From the NCBI RefSeq assembly GCF_001975725.1, contig NZ_CP019434.1, positions 186,001 through 250,000 of the forward strand: a stretch of DNA of 64,000 nucleotides. Direction: 5' to 3'. Below, in pieces: positions 1 through 10,655 of the stretch. Made by a program: the position numbers and the translations under genes. The number at the start of each line of letters is the position of its first letter. The first letter of the stretch is position 1. Source of the DNA: Acidihalobacter ferrooxydans. Its GTDB lineage: Bacteria; Pseudomonadota; Gammaproteobacteria; DSM-5130; Acidihalobacteraceae. The notes under the pieces were generated by a model. That model had not been told where the DNA came from. It saw only the letters and a list, made by a program, of their open reading frames with translations, and searched no databases.

Positions 1-246
1 GTCGTGCCGCCGGAGCGGGTCGTAGAAGAAGCTCTGACGCGCGCGGCGCAGCTCGCCGCGCTACCGCCCAATGCGCTCGCTGCCACTCGGGCGCTCGCAC
101 GTGCTGACCTCGTCGACTTATTCAATGACCTGAGCGAAGATCTTTATCGTGAGATGAATGTCATATGGTTCGGTACGGAAACGCAAACAGCGATGCGTGC
201 CTTGCTTAACCGTATAGCAGATAACAAAAAGCGCGCCGATGCATGA
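1..246 (+). CDS. Enoyl-CoA hydratase/isomerase family protein, C-terminal end (truncated by window edge)
   Basis: The reading frame is open from the first base, so only the last 81 residues are present. The alanine-rich helix followed by an FxxDLSEDLY segment and a terminal tail with a W-F-G-T-E-T-Q-x-A-M pattern resembles the C-terminal trimerisation helices of crotonase-fold enoyl-CoA hydratases, which hydrate trans-2-enoyl-CoA in beta-oxidation and related acyl-CoA pathways. The catalytic glutamates would lie upstream, outside the window, so activity cannot be judged. A dispersed repeat (family D) starts directly after the stop codon. The family call rests on the general look of the C-terminus only. 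Confidence 0.55.
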   Translation, partial: VVPPERVVEEALTRAAQLAALPPNALAATRALARADLVDLFNDLSEDLYREMNVIWFGTETQTAMRALLNRIADNKKRADA

Positions 247-376
247 ATTCGATAAATTCATCTGGAGAGGCACCCTTGCTTGATATTTGAATCCTCAAAT
301 CGCTTCTTCGCTCGGGCATCGCGCATTGATGCCGCTCGCTCAGAATTTTCCGTGAATCCCAATCTCTGCGCAATCA
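247..376 (+). repeat. Dispersed repeat family D, copy 1
   Basis: This non-coding stretch matches the segment at 8917-9064 and the reverse complement of 40396-40560. The best shared block is GCTTCTTCGCTCGGGCATCG, preceded by a GCTTGAT/TTGAATCC-type block and followed by CGCTCGCTCAGAA and an AATCCxAATCTCTGCGCAATC-type end. It begins at the stop codon of the preceding gene. No open frame is conserved among the copies. Confidence 0.65.
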
Positions 377-394
377 CCCTCTCGTCTAATAGTA

Positions 395-459
395 TGTTGT
401 TGTCTACTCATGCGGTACGTTAGCGCGTCAATATCAGGCTCGCCCGAGAGACAACAACA
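395..459 (+). repeat. Dispersed repeat family C, copy 1 (short form)
   Basis: A 65-bp unit bounded by a perfect 11-bp inverted repeat, TGTTGTTGTCT at 395-405 and AGACAACAACA at 449-459. The left end continues ACTCATGCGGTACG, as at 13299-13422 and roughly at 23872-24005. This copy is about half the length of the others and looks internally deleted. Confidence 0.6.
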
Positions 460-539
460 GCCTTGCTCATGGTTCATTCGGATCAAATCAATTTTCTGCG
501 AAATATCAGCGCAGAATTATGAAGCATCCGGAGTGAGAG

Positions 540-680
540 ACTGCCGGACAGGGGAAAAACGTCTGCGACGGTGGGCTAATGGGCCGCGTTTCGTGCGCGT
601 ATGCGCCGAATAGAGCCGCGATTGGTGGAAAACTGACCTCCATCCCCCCTGGTCTCGCTACGACCCACCAGATCCGACAG
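540..680 (+). repeat. Dispersed repeat family A, diverged copy
   Basis: It aligns by eye along its length with the well-preserved copy at 8553-8714: a CTGCCGGAC left end, a GGCTAATGGGCC block, a GCGCCGAATAGA block, a GGAAAACTGACCTCCAT block and a GATCCGACAG right end. The terminal inverted repeats have decayed. The rest of 460-843 shows no gene I can support. Confidence 0.5.
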
Positions 681-759
681 TATCTCAGGGAAATATCCCG
701 GTGGCTATGAGGCGACGGATTGAGTGTCCGCTGCTACGAAACTTTCAGGCGGTTTATGA

Positions 760-1266
<507 letters not shown>

Positions 1267-1632
1267 TTACCGGATATCAGGGTTCTGAAGTCCACAGGGG
1301 ATAGGCGACGGTTTGCCAGCCTGAAGTCGATTAATAAGAAGCCGAAGTCTGTCTCCTGTATTATTTTTTGGCAATGATGGCGGTAAGTTTCTGAGTTCCG
1401 CTTTTTTCGCGTATGTACCAGAATCCATCATTCATTTTTGGACTATCTGAGTTGAAGGCATCTCTCAGATTTCTAAAAAAGGAATGACTGAGGTGTGGTA
1501 ACCCCGCATAGAACTGGGATGGTTTTTCCGAAAAGCCGTTCGATGAGACTGCACCCCAGCATCGTTTCTTAATGTACCTTGAACATCGGCGGATAGAGAA
1601 AAACCGGACGATGTGGCCGCTTCTACCGTCTG
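1267..1632. other. Intergenic stretch with no confident gene
   Basis: About 370 bases between the bufferin-like gene and the thiC terminator hairpin, with visibly lower GC than the neighbours. A minus-strand frame (1361-1675) ends in a plausible-looking tail (MNDGFWYIREK...) that could be the decayed 3' end of a gene, but I recognise no family, and it overlaps the thiC downstream hairpin. I treat it as a possible remnant. Confidence 0.35.
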
Positions 1633-1680
1633 TCTCCGTGCAGCGGAGGCGTGCTCTGACACGGCTCCGCTGCACGGGGA
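1633..1680 (-). terminator. Long hairpin downstream of thiC
   Basis: Two 20-base arms (1633-1652 and 1661-1680) match at 18 positions as an inverted repeat around an 8-base loop, starting just after the thiC stop codon. There is no following U-run on the thiC strand, so it may act as an mRNA 3'-end stabiliser or a Rho-linked end rather than a classical intrinsic terminator. Confidence 0.55.
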
Positions 1681-1686
1681 CGCTTA

Positions 1687-3737
<2,051 letters not shown>

Positions 3738-3938
3738 CCTCGTGCTATACAGGGAAGCTAGCGGAGTGCGCTGGGCATTGCAAGAAAACGCGATTTCATG
3801 TCCGATGTCCTGGCGCAACGGCGGCGTGTCGCAGGCGATGCTGAAGCTATACGATTCCTTCATATTCAGCGCGCGGACGGCGCGCACAATACACACTGTG
3901 CAACCCAATCGGCAGCGACAGAGGCGGCGTGTGAACAA

Positions 3939-5390
3939 ATGAAATTTTCGACTTTATTGGCGGGCATGGATATCGAGGTGCCAGAGATCGAGGCGTGCGA
4001 TTTGACGCTCGACTCACGCTGGGTCAAGCCTGGAGACGCCTTCGTTGCGCTTGCGGGTGGCATTGCCTATTTGGATGACGCGGTCCGCCGGGGTGCTGTG
4101 GCCGCCCTCGTGGATGCCGCGCCGCCTGAACCCGCGCCGCTGCCTGTTATCGTCGTGCCCGATCTGCGGGCGCGTCTGGGCGAGCTGGCAGGGCGTTTCT
4201 ACGGACATCCGGACCGCGAGCTCACGTTGATCGCCGTGACCGGGACGGACGGCAAGACTTCCACGACGCATTACATTGCCCAGGCGCTCAATGCGACGGG
4301 CTGCCGGTGTGCGGTGATCGGAACGCTGGGGGTTGGCTGGCCGGATCATCTGGTTGCCGAAGGCAATGGGCTGACCACGCCGGATGTGATCACCTTGCAG
4401 CGCACGCTGGCGCGCTTGCGGGCGCAAGGCGCGCAGGCGGTTGCGCTGGAAGCCTCGTCGCACGGCCTTAGCCAGGGGCGTCTGGACGGGGTGGCGATCG
4501 ATGTCGCCGGGCTGACGCACCTGAGCCGTGACCATTTGGATTATCACGGCTCGCTGGAGGCCTATGTGGCCGCCAAGCGGCGCTTGTTCGAGCGTTCCGA
4601 GCTGCGCGTGGCGGTGTTGAATGAGGATTGCGCGTTCGGGCGAGACTGCCGTTCGGCGTTGGTGCCCGGCGTGCGTGTGGTCGCGTATACACTGGCCGAC
4701 GCTCCGCATGCCGACGTGACGGGGCGGATCGCGAGTTCGGACCGCCATGGCCTGGTGCTCGATATGACCTGCGCGGGCTTCTCGGGGCGCCTCGAAACAC
4801 GGTTGCGGGGCGCGTTCAACGGGCCCAACCTGCTCGCCGCGCTAGGCGCGTTGCTGGGTCTGGGGGTGGATGTCGATCGCGCAATCCGGACCTTGGGGCA
4901 GGTGACGCCTGTGCCAGGCCGGATGGAGCTGTTCTGTGCGCCCGGCCGTCCCCTGGTTGCGCTGGATTACGCGCATACGCCGAATGCCCTGGAGACGGTG
5001 CTGAGGGATTTCCGCACCTATGTTGCGGGCCGGATCTGGTGTGTGATGGGGGCGATGGGGCGGCGCGATCGCGGTAAGCGCCCGCTCATGAGCGAGGTGG
5101 CCGCGCGTTGGGCCGACCACATCGTGCTGACCGATTCGCTGACCCATGGCGAAGACCCGGATGCGATCATTGCGGATCTGCGCAGCGGCTTGCCGTCCGG
5201 CGCTGCCGTGGACGTCGTGCATGATCGCGCGGCGGCCATTGCCTACGCAGTCGATCACGCCGGCCCTGAAGATGGCGTGTTCATTGCCGGGACGGGCAAA
5301 GGCAATGAACGCGAGTCGATCGATCTGAACGGTCAGGTCGTCGCATCCGATTACGCCCATCTCAGTGCCTGTCTGGAGGTTGTTTCCTGA
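3939..5390 (+). CDS. Stand-alone MurE-like Mur ligase (UDP-MurNAc-tripeptide synthetase family)
   Basis: A 483-residue Mur ligase, the ATP-dependent family that adds amino acids to UDP-MurNAc-peptides. Three-domain layout is present: an N-terminal UDP-binding region, the P-loop TGTDGKTS at about 101-108, TTPD, the EASSHGLSQGRL and LSRDHLDYHG motifs, the carbamylated-lysine region YVAAKRRLF, and a C-terminal domain. Two features differ from meso-diaminopimelate MurE: the DNPR specificity motif is replaced by DSLTH in a TDSLTHGEDP context (about 397-407), and the usual GKGHE is GKGNE. It is outside any dcw cluster, divergent from thiC and convergent with pdxH. The substrate may therefore not be diaminopimelate. 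The frame extends upstream to 3798, but homology begins at this ATG, which has only a weak ribosome site. Confidence 0.85.
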   Translation: MKFSTLLAGMDIEVPEIEACDLTLDSRWVKPGDAFVALAGGIAYLDDAVRRGAVAALVDAAPPEPAPLPVIVVPDLRARLGELAGRFYGHPDRELTLIAVTGTDGKTSTTHYIAQALNATGCRCAVIGTLGVGWPDHLVAEGNGLTTPDVITLQRTLARLRAQGAQAVALEASSHGLSQGRLDGVAIDVAGLTHLSRDHLDYHGSLEAYVAAKRRLFERSELRVAVLNEDCAFGRDCRSALVPGVRVVAYTLADAPHADVTGRIASSDRHGLVLDMTCAGFSGRLETRLRGAFNGPNLLAALGALLGLGVDVDRAIRTLGQVTPVPGRMELFCAPGRPLVALDYAHTPNALETVLRDFRTYVAGRIWCVMGAMGRRDRGKRPLMSEVAARWADHIVLTDSLTHGEDPDAIIADLRSGLPSGAAVDVVHDRAAAIAYAVDHAGPEDGVFIAGTGKGNERESIDLNGQVVASDYAHLSACLEVVS

Positions 5391-5419
5391 CCGTGATTGC
5401 ACGCGGCGCGATGCGTGCT

Positions 5420-6013
5420 TCAGGGATAGAGCAGTCGCGCGTTCCACTGGCCATCGGTTCGCTCCCAGCAGACCCGTTCATGCAGGCGGAAGTTGGCGCC
5501 GTACCAGAATTCCACGCGATCGGGCATGACGCGGTAGCCACCCCAGTGCGGTGGGCGCGGGACATCGCTGCCGGCGAATTCGGCTTCGTAGCGGGCGTAA
5601 CGCGTGTCGAAGGTTTCACGCGAGTCGAGTGTTTGCGATTGCAGCGAAGCCCAGGCGCCGAGTTGGCTGCCGCGCGGGCGGGTGGCGAAGTAGGCGTCGG
5701 AGGCGGCGCCGGACAGGCGCTCGGCGTGGCCTTCGATGCGTATCTGCGTGCCACCGCCTGCGCCGAGGGTCGGCCAGTGGATGCAGAGGGAGACGGCGTC
5801 GTTGGCGGCGATTTCGGCGCCTTTGTCGCTGGCGTAGTTGGTGTAAAAGCAGAATCCGTCGGCATCGAAGCTTTTGAGCAGCACGATGCGGCTGCGTGGT
5901 CGGCCGCGCGCGTCGACGGTGGCGAGGTTCATCGCCGTCGGAGTCGGTTCGGCCGAGTCGAGTGCGGCGGCGTAGAGCGCGTTAAATGTATCCAGAATGC
6001 GCGGGTCGAGCAT
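5420..6013 (-). CDS. pdxH: Pyridoxamine 5'-phosphate oxidase
   Basis: A 197-residue FMN-dependent oxidase making pyridoxal 5'-phosphate from the pyridoxine or pyridoxamine phosphate, the last step of vitamin B6 synthesis and salvage. The flavin-binding split barrel is recognisable: PTAMNLATVDARGRPRSRIVLLK, GFCFYTNYASDKGAEI, the GSQLGAWAS motif, and the C-terminal signature WGGYRVMPDRVEFWYG with RLHER. The length is slightly short because it lacks an N-terminal extension. It ends 29 bases from the convergent murE-like gene and lies downstream of the hydrolase/mtfA pair on the same strand. Confidence 0.95.
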   Translation of the reverse strand: MLDPRILDTFNALYAAALDSAEPTPTAMNLATVDARGRPRSRIVLLKSFDADGFCFYTNYASDKGAEIAANDAVSLCIHWPTLGAGGGTQIRIEGHAERLSGAASDAYFATRPRGSQLGAWASLQSQTLDSRETFDTRYARYEAEFAGSDVPRPPHWGGYRVMPDRVEFWYGANFRLHERVCWERTDGQWNARLLYP

Positions 6014-6045
6014 GGCGTCCTCATGAAGGGTGAAACGGTGGCGGG

Positions 6046-6828
6046 TCAGCGCACGGCCAGTGGGCGCGAAGCCCAGGCGGCGATCAGGTCTGCGCAGTAG
6101 TCTACGTCGGTTTGTCGGCGCAGAAGGTGATCGGCGTCATCCAGACTGACAAAAGCGCGCGGTTCGCGGGCGGCATCGAACAGGGCGCGGGCATGAGCGT
6201 AGGGCACGACGGTGTCGCGCGGCGCGTGCAGCACGAGATAGGCCTGGCGCAGGCGGGCGGCGGCAGCGGCCGGGTCGTGCCGCGCGAGGGTGGCGAGAAA
6301 GCGGGCGTTGAACGTGAAACGCTGGCCGCCGATGGTGGCGACGAACCTGCCGTCGGGCAGGGGGTGTTCGGCTGCGCTGTGCAGCAGTCCGGTCAGGTGG
6401 TCGAGCGTGGCTGGCGTGCCGATGGTGACGACGGCGCGGGCTTCGGGCAGCTGCGCGGCGGCTTCGAGCATGGCGGCTCCGCCGAGGCTGTGGCCGATCA
6501 GAAGCCGCGGGGCGCTGTGGTGTTCGCGTAGCCAGTCAGCCGCGTGCAGCACGTCGTCGATCTCGCTGTCGAAGTCGCTGTCACCGAAGTCGCCCGCGCT
6601 TTCGCCGAGGCCGGTGAGATCGAAGCGCAACACGGCATAACCGCGTTGGGCGAGCGCATGGGCCAGACGCACGGCGACGGGGATGTCCTTGTCGCAGGTG
6701 AAACAGGCCGCATACAGGACAAATGCGCGCGGTGCGTCCACCGGCCAGTGCAACACGCCGGCCAGAGACTCACCGCGCGCATTGGCGAAGCGGATGCGCG
6801 CGGGACGGGGCGGGTGGTCGTGGGTCAT
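6046..6828 (-). CDS. Alpha/beta hydrolase
   Basis: A 260-residue cytosolic serine hydrolase of the alpha/beta fold. The nucleophile elbow is GHSLGG in LLIGHSLGGAAML, the acid is in the HAPRDTVVPY segment, and the histidine is in DDADHLL. The substrate is unknown; relatives are often called esterases or dienelactone-hydrolase-like. Its ATG overlaps the mtfA stop codon as ATGA, so the two are probably translationally coupled. A longer in-frame extension to 7140 overlaps mtfA coding sequence and is rejected as a start. Confidence 0.85.
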   Translation of the reverse strand: MTHDHPPRPARIRFANARGESLAGVLHWPVDAPRAFVLYAACFTCDKDIPVAVRLAHALAQRGYAVLRFDLTGLGESAGDFGDSDFDSEIDDVLHAADWLREHHSAPRLLIGHSLGGAAMLEAAAQLPEARAVVTIGTPATLDHLTGLLHSAAEHPLPDGRFVATIGGQRFTFNARFLATLARHDPAAAAARLRQAYLVLHAPRDTVVPYAHARALFDAAREPRAFVSLDDADHLLRRQTDVDYCADLIAAWASRPLAVR

Positions 6829-7601
6829 GGGGTGTTCTCCAGCGGCGCAATTCGCTGGCGCGGGTCCTGGCGCAGCAGCGCGGCGAGCAGGGCGTAGACT
6901 GCGGGGAAATCGCGCGTCAGTGCGTGCGGTATCTCGAAGAAGGCTTCGCAGGCGACGGCGAAGAACTCCGCGGGCGCTTCGGCTGCGTACGGATCGAGCG
7001 ACGGGTAGTGCCGCGGCGTGTGCCGGAATGCGGCGTAGGCTTGGGTAAAGACGCGGGTCCATTCCGCGGCCGACATGCCGGGGTGCAGAGGCGGACGGCC
7101 GTTCGCTGCGCCGGCCTGCATGTCCAGCCAGTGGGCGCATTCATGCAGTACGACATGGTGCCCGTCGAGCGGCGCGGCGGCCTGTACGTCGGCCCAGGAT
7201 ACGATGAGCAGTCCCTCGTTCCAGGCTTCGCCGCTCAGTGCGCGGCGCTCGGTATGGACGATGCCGCACTCGTCCGTCCAGTTGTGTTGCGGGGCGAAAC
7301 CGGCCGGATAGACGACGACTTCGTGCAGACCGTGATACCAGTTCAGGCCGAGTTCGAGCACGGGCAGCGCGGCGAGCAGGGCAAGGCGCAGACGTGCGTC
7401 GTTTTCGAGCGCGAGTCCGCCGACGGGATTGATCGCGCGCGTGCGCAAAAAATCGTGCGCCAGAGCCCAGAGTTTTTCGCGCCCCGCATCCGGCAAGGTG
7501 GTCAGCACAGCCTGATCTGCGCTGGCGCGGCGCCAGATTTCGGCGTCGAACGGCGGCGGGCGGTGGTGTAGCTTGGCGGAGAGGGTCGAGAGTAATGTCA
7601 T
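6825..7601 (-). CDS. mtfA: MtfA-type zinc-dependent peptidase (DUF980)
   Basis: A 258-residue metallopeptidase. The HExxH zinc motif is HECAHWLD in HHVVLHECAHWLDMQAG, followed by a conserved EFFAVACEAFFE segment that would supply the third ligand. In enterobacteria MtfA binds the Mlc repressor and so affects glucose uptake; whether Mlc exists here cannot be seen. The start is the ATG at 7599-7601, where homology begins; an extension to 7841 looks non-coding. It overlaps the downstream hydrolase by four bases. Confidence 0.88.
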   Translation of the reverse strand: MTLLSTLSAKLHHRPPPFDAEIWRRASADQAVLTTLPDAGREKLWALAHDFLRTRAINPVGGLALENDARLRLALLAALPVLELGLNWYHGLHEVVVYPAGFAPQHNWTDECGIVHTERRALSGEAWNEGLLIVSWADVQAAAPLDGHHVVLHECAHWLDMQAGAANGRPPLHPGMSAAEWTRVFTQAYAAFRHTPRHYPSLDPYAAEAPAEFFAVACEAFFEIPHALTRDFPAVYALLAALLRQDPRQRIAPLENTP

Positions 7602-7878
7602 GGCCTGTGGTCGATCAAAATGATCGCGATCCGGAAGCCTGTCGGACATGCAGAGAATTGATTTCGGTGCTGGGGCGCAGGAACGTGTTCCCCATGCGTT
7701 TCGCGATGATTCTCCATGTCCGGCATGCGCCTGACGCAACCGACAAGGGCCATGGTACTGCGTATTGGAGTGGGTTTCTGCGGATCGAAACCGGAAAAGT
7801 GCGCGGGCGACCGCTGCGGCCCCTGCGCCGCTTCTGCCCAAGGGGCCGGGACAGTCGCCTCGCGCCGGTCAGGCCGGT
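7602..7878. other. Intergenic stretch between mtfA and wrbA
   Basis: About 280 bases without a supported gene. Near 7637 a short GGAAGCCTGTCGGACATG sequence resembles the left end of repeat family A (compare AGGAGCCTGTCGGACTTGGA), followed by AGAGAAT. It may be a truncated A element; nothing else is recognisable. Confidence 0.35.
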
Positions 7879-8499
7879 TTAGTGCGTCGTTTTCAGACGC
7901 GTGGCGATTTCGGCAACGCGGCGACCCTGATGGCGTGCGAGTTCGAGTTCGTTCGCGCTGGGCTGACGCGAGCCGTCGCCGCCGGCCAGGGTGCTGGCGC
8001 CGTAGGGTGTGCCGCCGGTGATCTCGTCCATCCGCGACAGACCTTTTTCGCTATAGGGAAGGCCGACAATGACCATGCCGTGATGCAGCAATGTGGTGTG
8101 GAAGCTCGTGATAGTGGTTTCCTGCCCGCCGTGCTGGGTGCCGGTGGAGATGAACACGCTGCCGACCTTGCCGATCAGCTTGCCTTGTGCCCATATGCCG
8201 CCGGTCTGGTCGAGAAAGTTGCGCATCTGCGCGGCCATCATGCCGAAACGGGTCGGGGTGCCGAAGATCACGGCGTCGGCCTCGGCGAGTTTATCGGGGG
8301 TGATGACGGGTACGTGCGCGAACGCGGCCTGGGCCTGTTTGGCGCCGGATTTTTCGAGCACTTCGTCGGGGGCAAGTTCGGCCACCCGCAGCACTTCGGC
8401 TTCCGCACCTGCGCTGCGGACACCCTCGGCCACGGCTTCGGCCATCTGGTAGATATGGCCGTACATGCTATAGAACACAATCTGAACTTTGGTGGACAT
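7879..8499 (-). CDS. wrbA: NAD(P)H:quinone oxidoreductase WrbA (type IV)
   Basis: A 206-residue flavodoxin-fold FMN protein that reduces quinones by two electrons and protects against redox cycling. The FMN-binding loop is [17 protein letters not shown] near the N-terminus. The family signatures [35 protein letters not shown] and [15 protein letters not shown] are all present. Full length. It is a single gene with family A, B and D repeats upstream, in the 650 bases before bpt. Confidence 0.95.
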   Translation of the reverse strand: MSTKVQIVFYSMYGHIYQMAEAVAEGVRSAGAEAEVLRVAELAPDEVLEKSGAKQAQAAFAHVPVITPDKLAEADAVIFGTPTRFGMMAAQMRNFLDQTGGIWAQGKLIGKVGSVFISTGTQHGGQETTITSFHTTLLHHGMVIVGLPYSEKGLSRMDEITGGTPYGASTLAGGDGSRQPSANELELARHQGRRVAEIATRLKTTH

Positions 8500-8552
8500 G
8501 GTTGGCTCCCTGTTTTCGAGTGAACAATGGTTAAGCTGGATGATTCACCACC

Positions 8553-8714
8553 AGGAGCCTGTCGGACTTGGAAAGAATCGGCTGCGGCGATGGGATAATG
8601 GGCCCACCCCACGCTCTTTTGCGTCGAATAGAAACACTCGTCCTCAAAAGACCGTGAAACTGGCCTCCATTCCCCACTTGCCTCGCTTCGATCCTCCAAG
8701 TCCGACAGGCTCCT
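8553..8714 (+). mobile_element. Family A element, best-preserved copy (20-bp perfect terminal inverted repeats)
   Basis: A 162-bp non-coding element. The left end AGGAGCCTGTCGGACTTGGA (8553-8572) is the exact reverse complement of the right end (8695-8714). Internal landmarks are AAAGAATCGGCTGCGG, GGGATAATGGGCC, GCGTCGAATAGAAACACT and CTGGCCTCCAT. No clear target-site duplication is seen. Other copies: 540-680, 27859-28020 and 29988-30153. Half copies: 33895-33968 and 45092-45152. The structure is MITE-like. Confidence 0.8.
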
Positions 8715-8723
8715 AGCGCTGAC

Positions 8724-8850
8724 ATCGCGCCGGGTATGGGTTTGACAAAGGACTCGCAGAAGAAACGGCGTGTCTGTAATGACGGCCGAGCGACGATGTA
8801 TCCCTTGTGGAAGCAACAGACCCGTGCGGTCGGTGGTAGTTGCGAGCTAT
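8724..8850 (+). repeat. Family B element, degraded copy abutting A
   Basis: It matches the inner and right part of the B copy at 33969-34125: a TCGCGCCGG block, ATGACGGCCGA and TATCCCTTGTGGAA. The left terminus is missing and the right terminus has decayed. It starts about ten bases after the end of the A element. Confidence 0.6.
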
Positions 8851-8916
8851 TCAGGTTAAGTTTATGAGCGTCGCGCGGTGCGGTTGTTGAAGGATTTGCA
8901 ACAATCGCGTCAAACT

Positions 8917-9064
8917 TGTTGAACCCGGATCATCCAGTCGGAGGGCGCTCTTGCCCGATCTTTGGATCCACAGTCTGCTTCTTCGCTCGGGCATCGTGCA
9001 ATTATGCCACTCACTGAAGAATATTCCCTGTGAATCCGGGGCTCTGCACGATTGTCGCCATGCC
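8917..9064 (+). repeat. Dispersed repeat family D, copy 2
   Basis: It shares with copy 1 the CTTCTTCGCTCGGGCATCG core and flanking blocks (GGCGCTCTTGC, TTGGATCCACAG, TCACTGAAGAATATTCC, GGCTCTGCACGATTGTC). It is non-coding, 150 bases upstream of bpt. Confidence 0.65.
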
Positions 9065-9157
9065 GAATGGATTGTTCGGCTTGAGTGACAACCATGGACA
9101 TTTTCCGCGGTTGGTTTCACTCTGTATCCTGTCCTCGCTGCCCATTCGCTTATCGAC

Positions 9158-9883
9158 GTGCACGCGCTCAAATTTTATGTGACCCGACCGCATGACTGCC
9201 CGTATCTGCCGGGGCGGCTGGCGGTCGATGTGGTGGCCGATCCACAGGCGGCCATTGCGCGTGAGCGCATCAGCGAGTTGTTCGGTCTGGGCTTCCGTCG
9301 CAGTGGCATGTTTGTGTACCGACCGGAATGTCCGGGTTGTCAGGCATGCGTGGCGGCGCGCATCCCGGTGGCGATGTTCAGGGCGAGCCGCGCGCAACGC
9401 CGGTGCGCGGCGCGCAATGCGGACCTTGTCATCGAGCGCGCCGTGCCTGCATATACCGATGAATTTTTCGAGCTGTACTGCCGGTACCTCGGCGTGCGTC
9501 ATGCCGGTGGCGGCATGGATGACCCGACGCCGGAATCCTTCCGTGAGTTTCTCTGCACGCCGGGTGTCGAGAGCGAGTTTTTGCTGTTTCGCGATGCCGG
9601 GCGTCTGGTCTGCGTCGCGGTGACGGATGTGCTCGACAACGGTCTGTCGGCCAATTACACGTTTTTCGATCCGGATGCGACTGCGCGCTCGCTGGGCACC
9701 TTCGCGATCCTGACGCAAATCGCCCACGCGCGACGCAGCGGATACGACTATGTGTATCTCGGCTACTGGATCGCGGAAGCCGAAAAAATGCGCTACAAGA
9801 GCCGCTTTCGCCCGCTGGAGCTCTACCGCGATGGACGCTGGTGGGTTTGGCCGGCCGGCGTTGCCGAACCACCTGTAACCTGA
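9158..9883 (+). CDS. bpt: Aspartate/glutamate leucyltransferase (N-end rule transferase Bpt)
   Basis: A 241-residue aminoacyl-tRNA-protein transferase that adds leucine to N-terminal Asp or Glu, marking proteins for ClpS/ClpAP degradation. The N-terminal domain carries the CPYLPGR and CPGCQACVAARIPV cysteine motifs, and the C-terminal GNAT-like domain has GVESEFLLF, SANYTFFDP, SLGTFAILTQIAHAR and YVYLGYWI. The start is a GTG at 9158 where homology begins. It lies 16 bases before the alanyl-tRNA editing gene, so the two may be co-transcribed. Confidence 0.93.
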   Translation: MHALKFYVTRPHDCPYLPGRLAVDVVADPQAAIARERISELFGLGFRRSGMFVYRPECPGCQACVAARIPVAMFRASRAQRRCAARNADLVIERAVPAYTDEFFELYCRYLGVRHAGGGMDDPTPESFREFLCTPGVESEFLLFRDAGRLVCVAVTDVLDNGLSANYTFFDPDATARSLGTFAILTQIAHARRSGYDYVYLGYWIAEAEKMRYKSRFRPLELYRDGRWWVWPAGVAEPPVT

Positions 9884-9899
9884 AGCCCTGGAGCATCGC

Positions 9900-10613
9900 A
9901 TGCACTGTGAACGCCTGTTCGAAACCGACTCTTACCTGCAAAGCTGCGACACCCGCATTGGCGCTGTGCATCCGGGCGCCGTGGAGCTGGAGTCCACCGT
10001 ATTTTATCCCGAAGGTGGTGGCCAGCCGGGCGATAGCGGCACGCTGACGCTGGCCGACGGGCGCGTGCTGCGGGTGATGGATACGCGCAAAGGCGAAGCG
10101 CCGGGCGCGATACTGCATAGGATTGAGGATCTGCCAACCGATCTGATGCCCGGTCAACTGGCGACCGCACGCATTGATTGGGAGCGCCGCCATCGCCACA
10201 TGCGCATGCATACCTGCCTGCACCTGTTGTGCACGTTGGTCGATGCGGGCGTGACCGGCGGTTCGATCAGTGCGGACAAGGCGCGGCTGGATTTTGATCT
10301 GCCGGAGGCGACGCTGAATAAGGAGGACTTGAGCGCACGGCTCAACGAACTGATCAATCGCGACAGGCCGGTCGGTATGCGCTGGATTACCGATGCGGAA
10401 CTGGATGCCGCGCCAGAGTTGGTTCGTACCATGAGCGTGCGCCCGCCACGTGGCAGCGGCCAGGTGCGGCTGATCGAGGTCGAGGGTATCGATCTGCAAC
10501 CCTGCGGCGGGACACATGTTGCGCGTATCGGCGAAATCGGCGCGGTGGTCGTCAGTAAAATCGAGAAAAAAGGCCGGCAGAACCGGCGCGTGATCGTGCG
10601 CTTCGCACAATGA
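9900..10613 (+). CDS. Alanyl-tRNA editing protein (AlaX family)
   Basis: A 237-residue free-standing editing domain that hydrolyses mischarged Ser- or Gly-tRNA(Ala). The four zinc-site residues lie in HMRMHTCLHLL (HxxxH) and in CGGTHVARIGEIG (Cys and His), as in AlaRS editing domains. The N-terminal FYPEGGGQPGDSG segment is the beta-barrel part typical of AlaX. It sits between bpt and lgt on the same strand with short gaps, suggesting an operon. Confidence 0.92.
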   Translation: MHCERLFETDSYLQSCDTRIGAVHPGAVELESTVFYPEGGGQPGDSGTLTLADGRVLRVMDTRKGEAPGAILHRIEDLPTDLMPGQLATARIDWERRHRHMRMHTCLHLLCTLVDAGVTGGSISADKARLDFDLPEATLNKEDLSARLNELINRDRPVGMRWITDAELDAAPELVRTMSVRPPRGSGQVRLIEVEGIDLQPCGGTHVARIGEIGAVVVSKIEKKGRQNRRVIVRFAQ

Positions 10614-10655
10614 GGTGGCGCTGAACCTTTTCCCCCTGACGCGATCTCAATACCC

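Noticed and set aside
410-613. 67-codon plus-strand frame
   Set aside because: It lies across repeat families C and A; its codons are repeat sequence.
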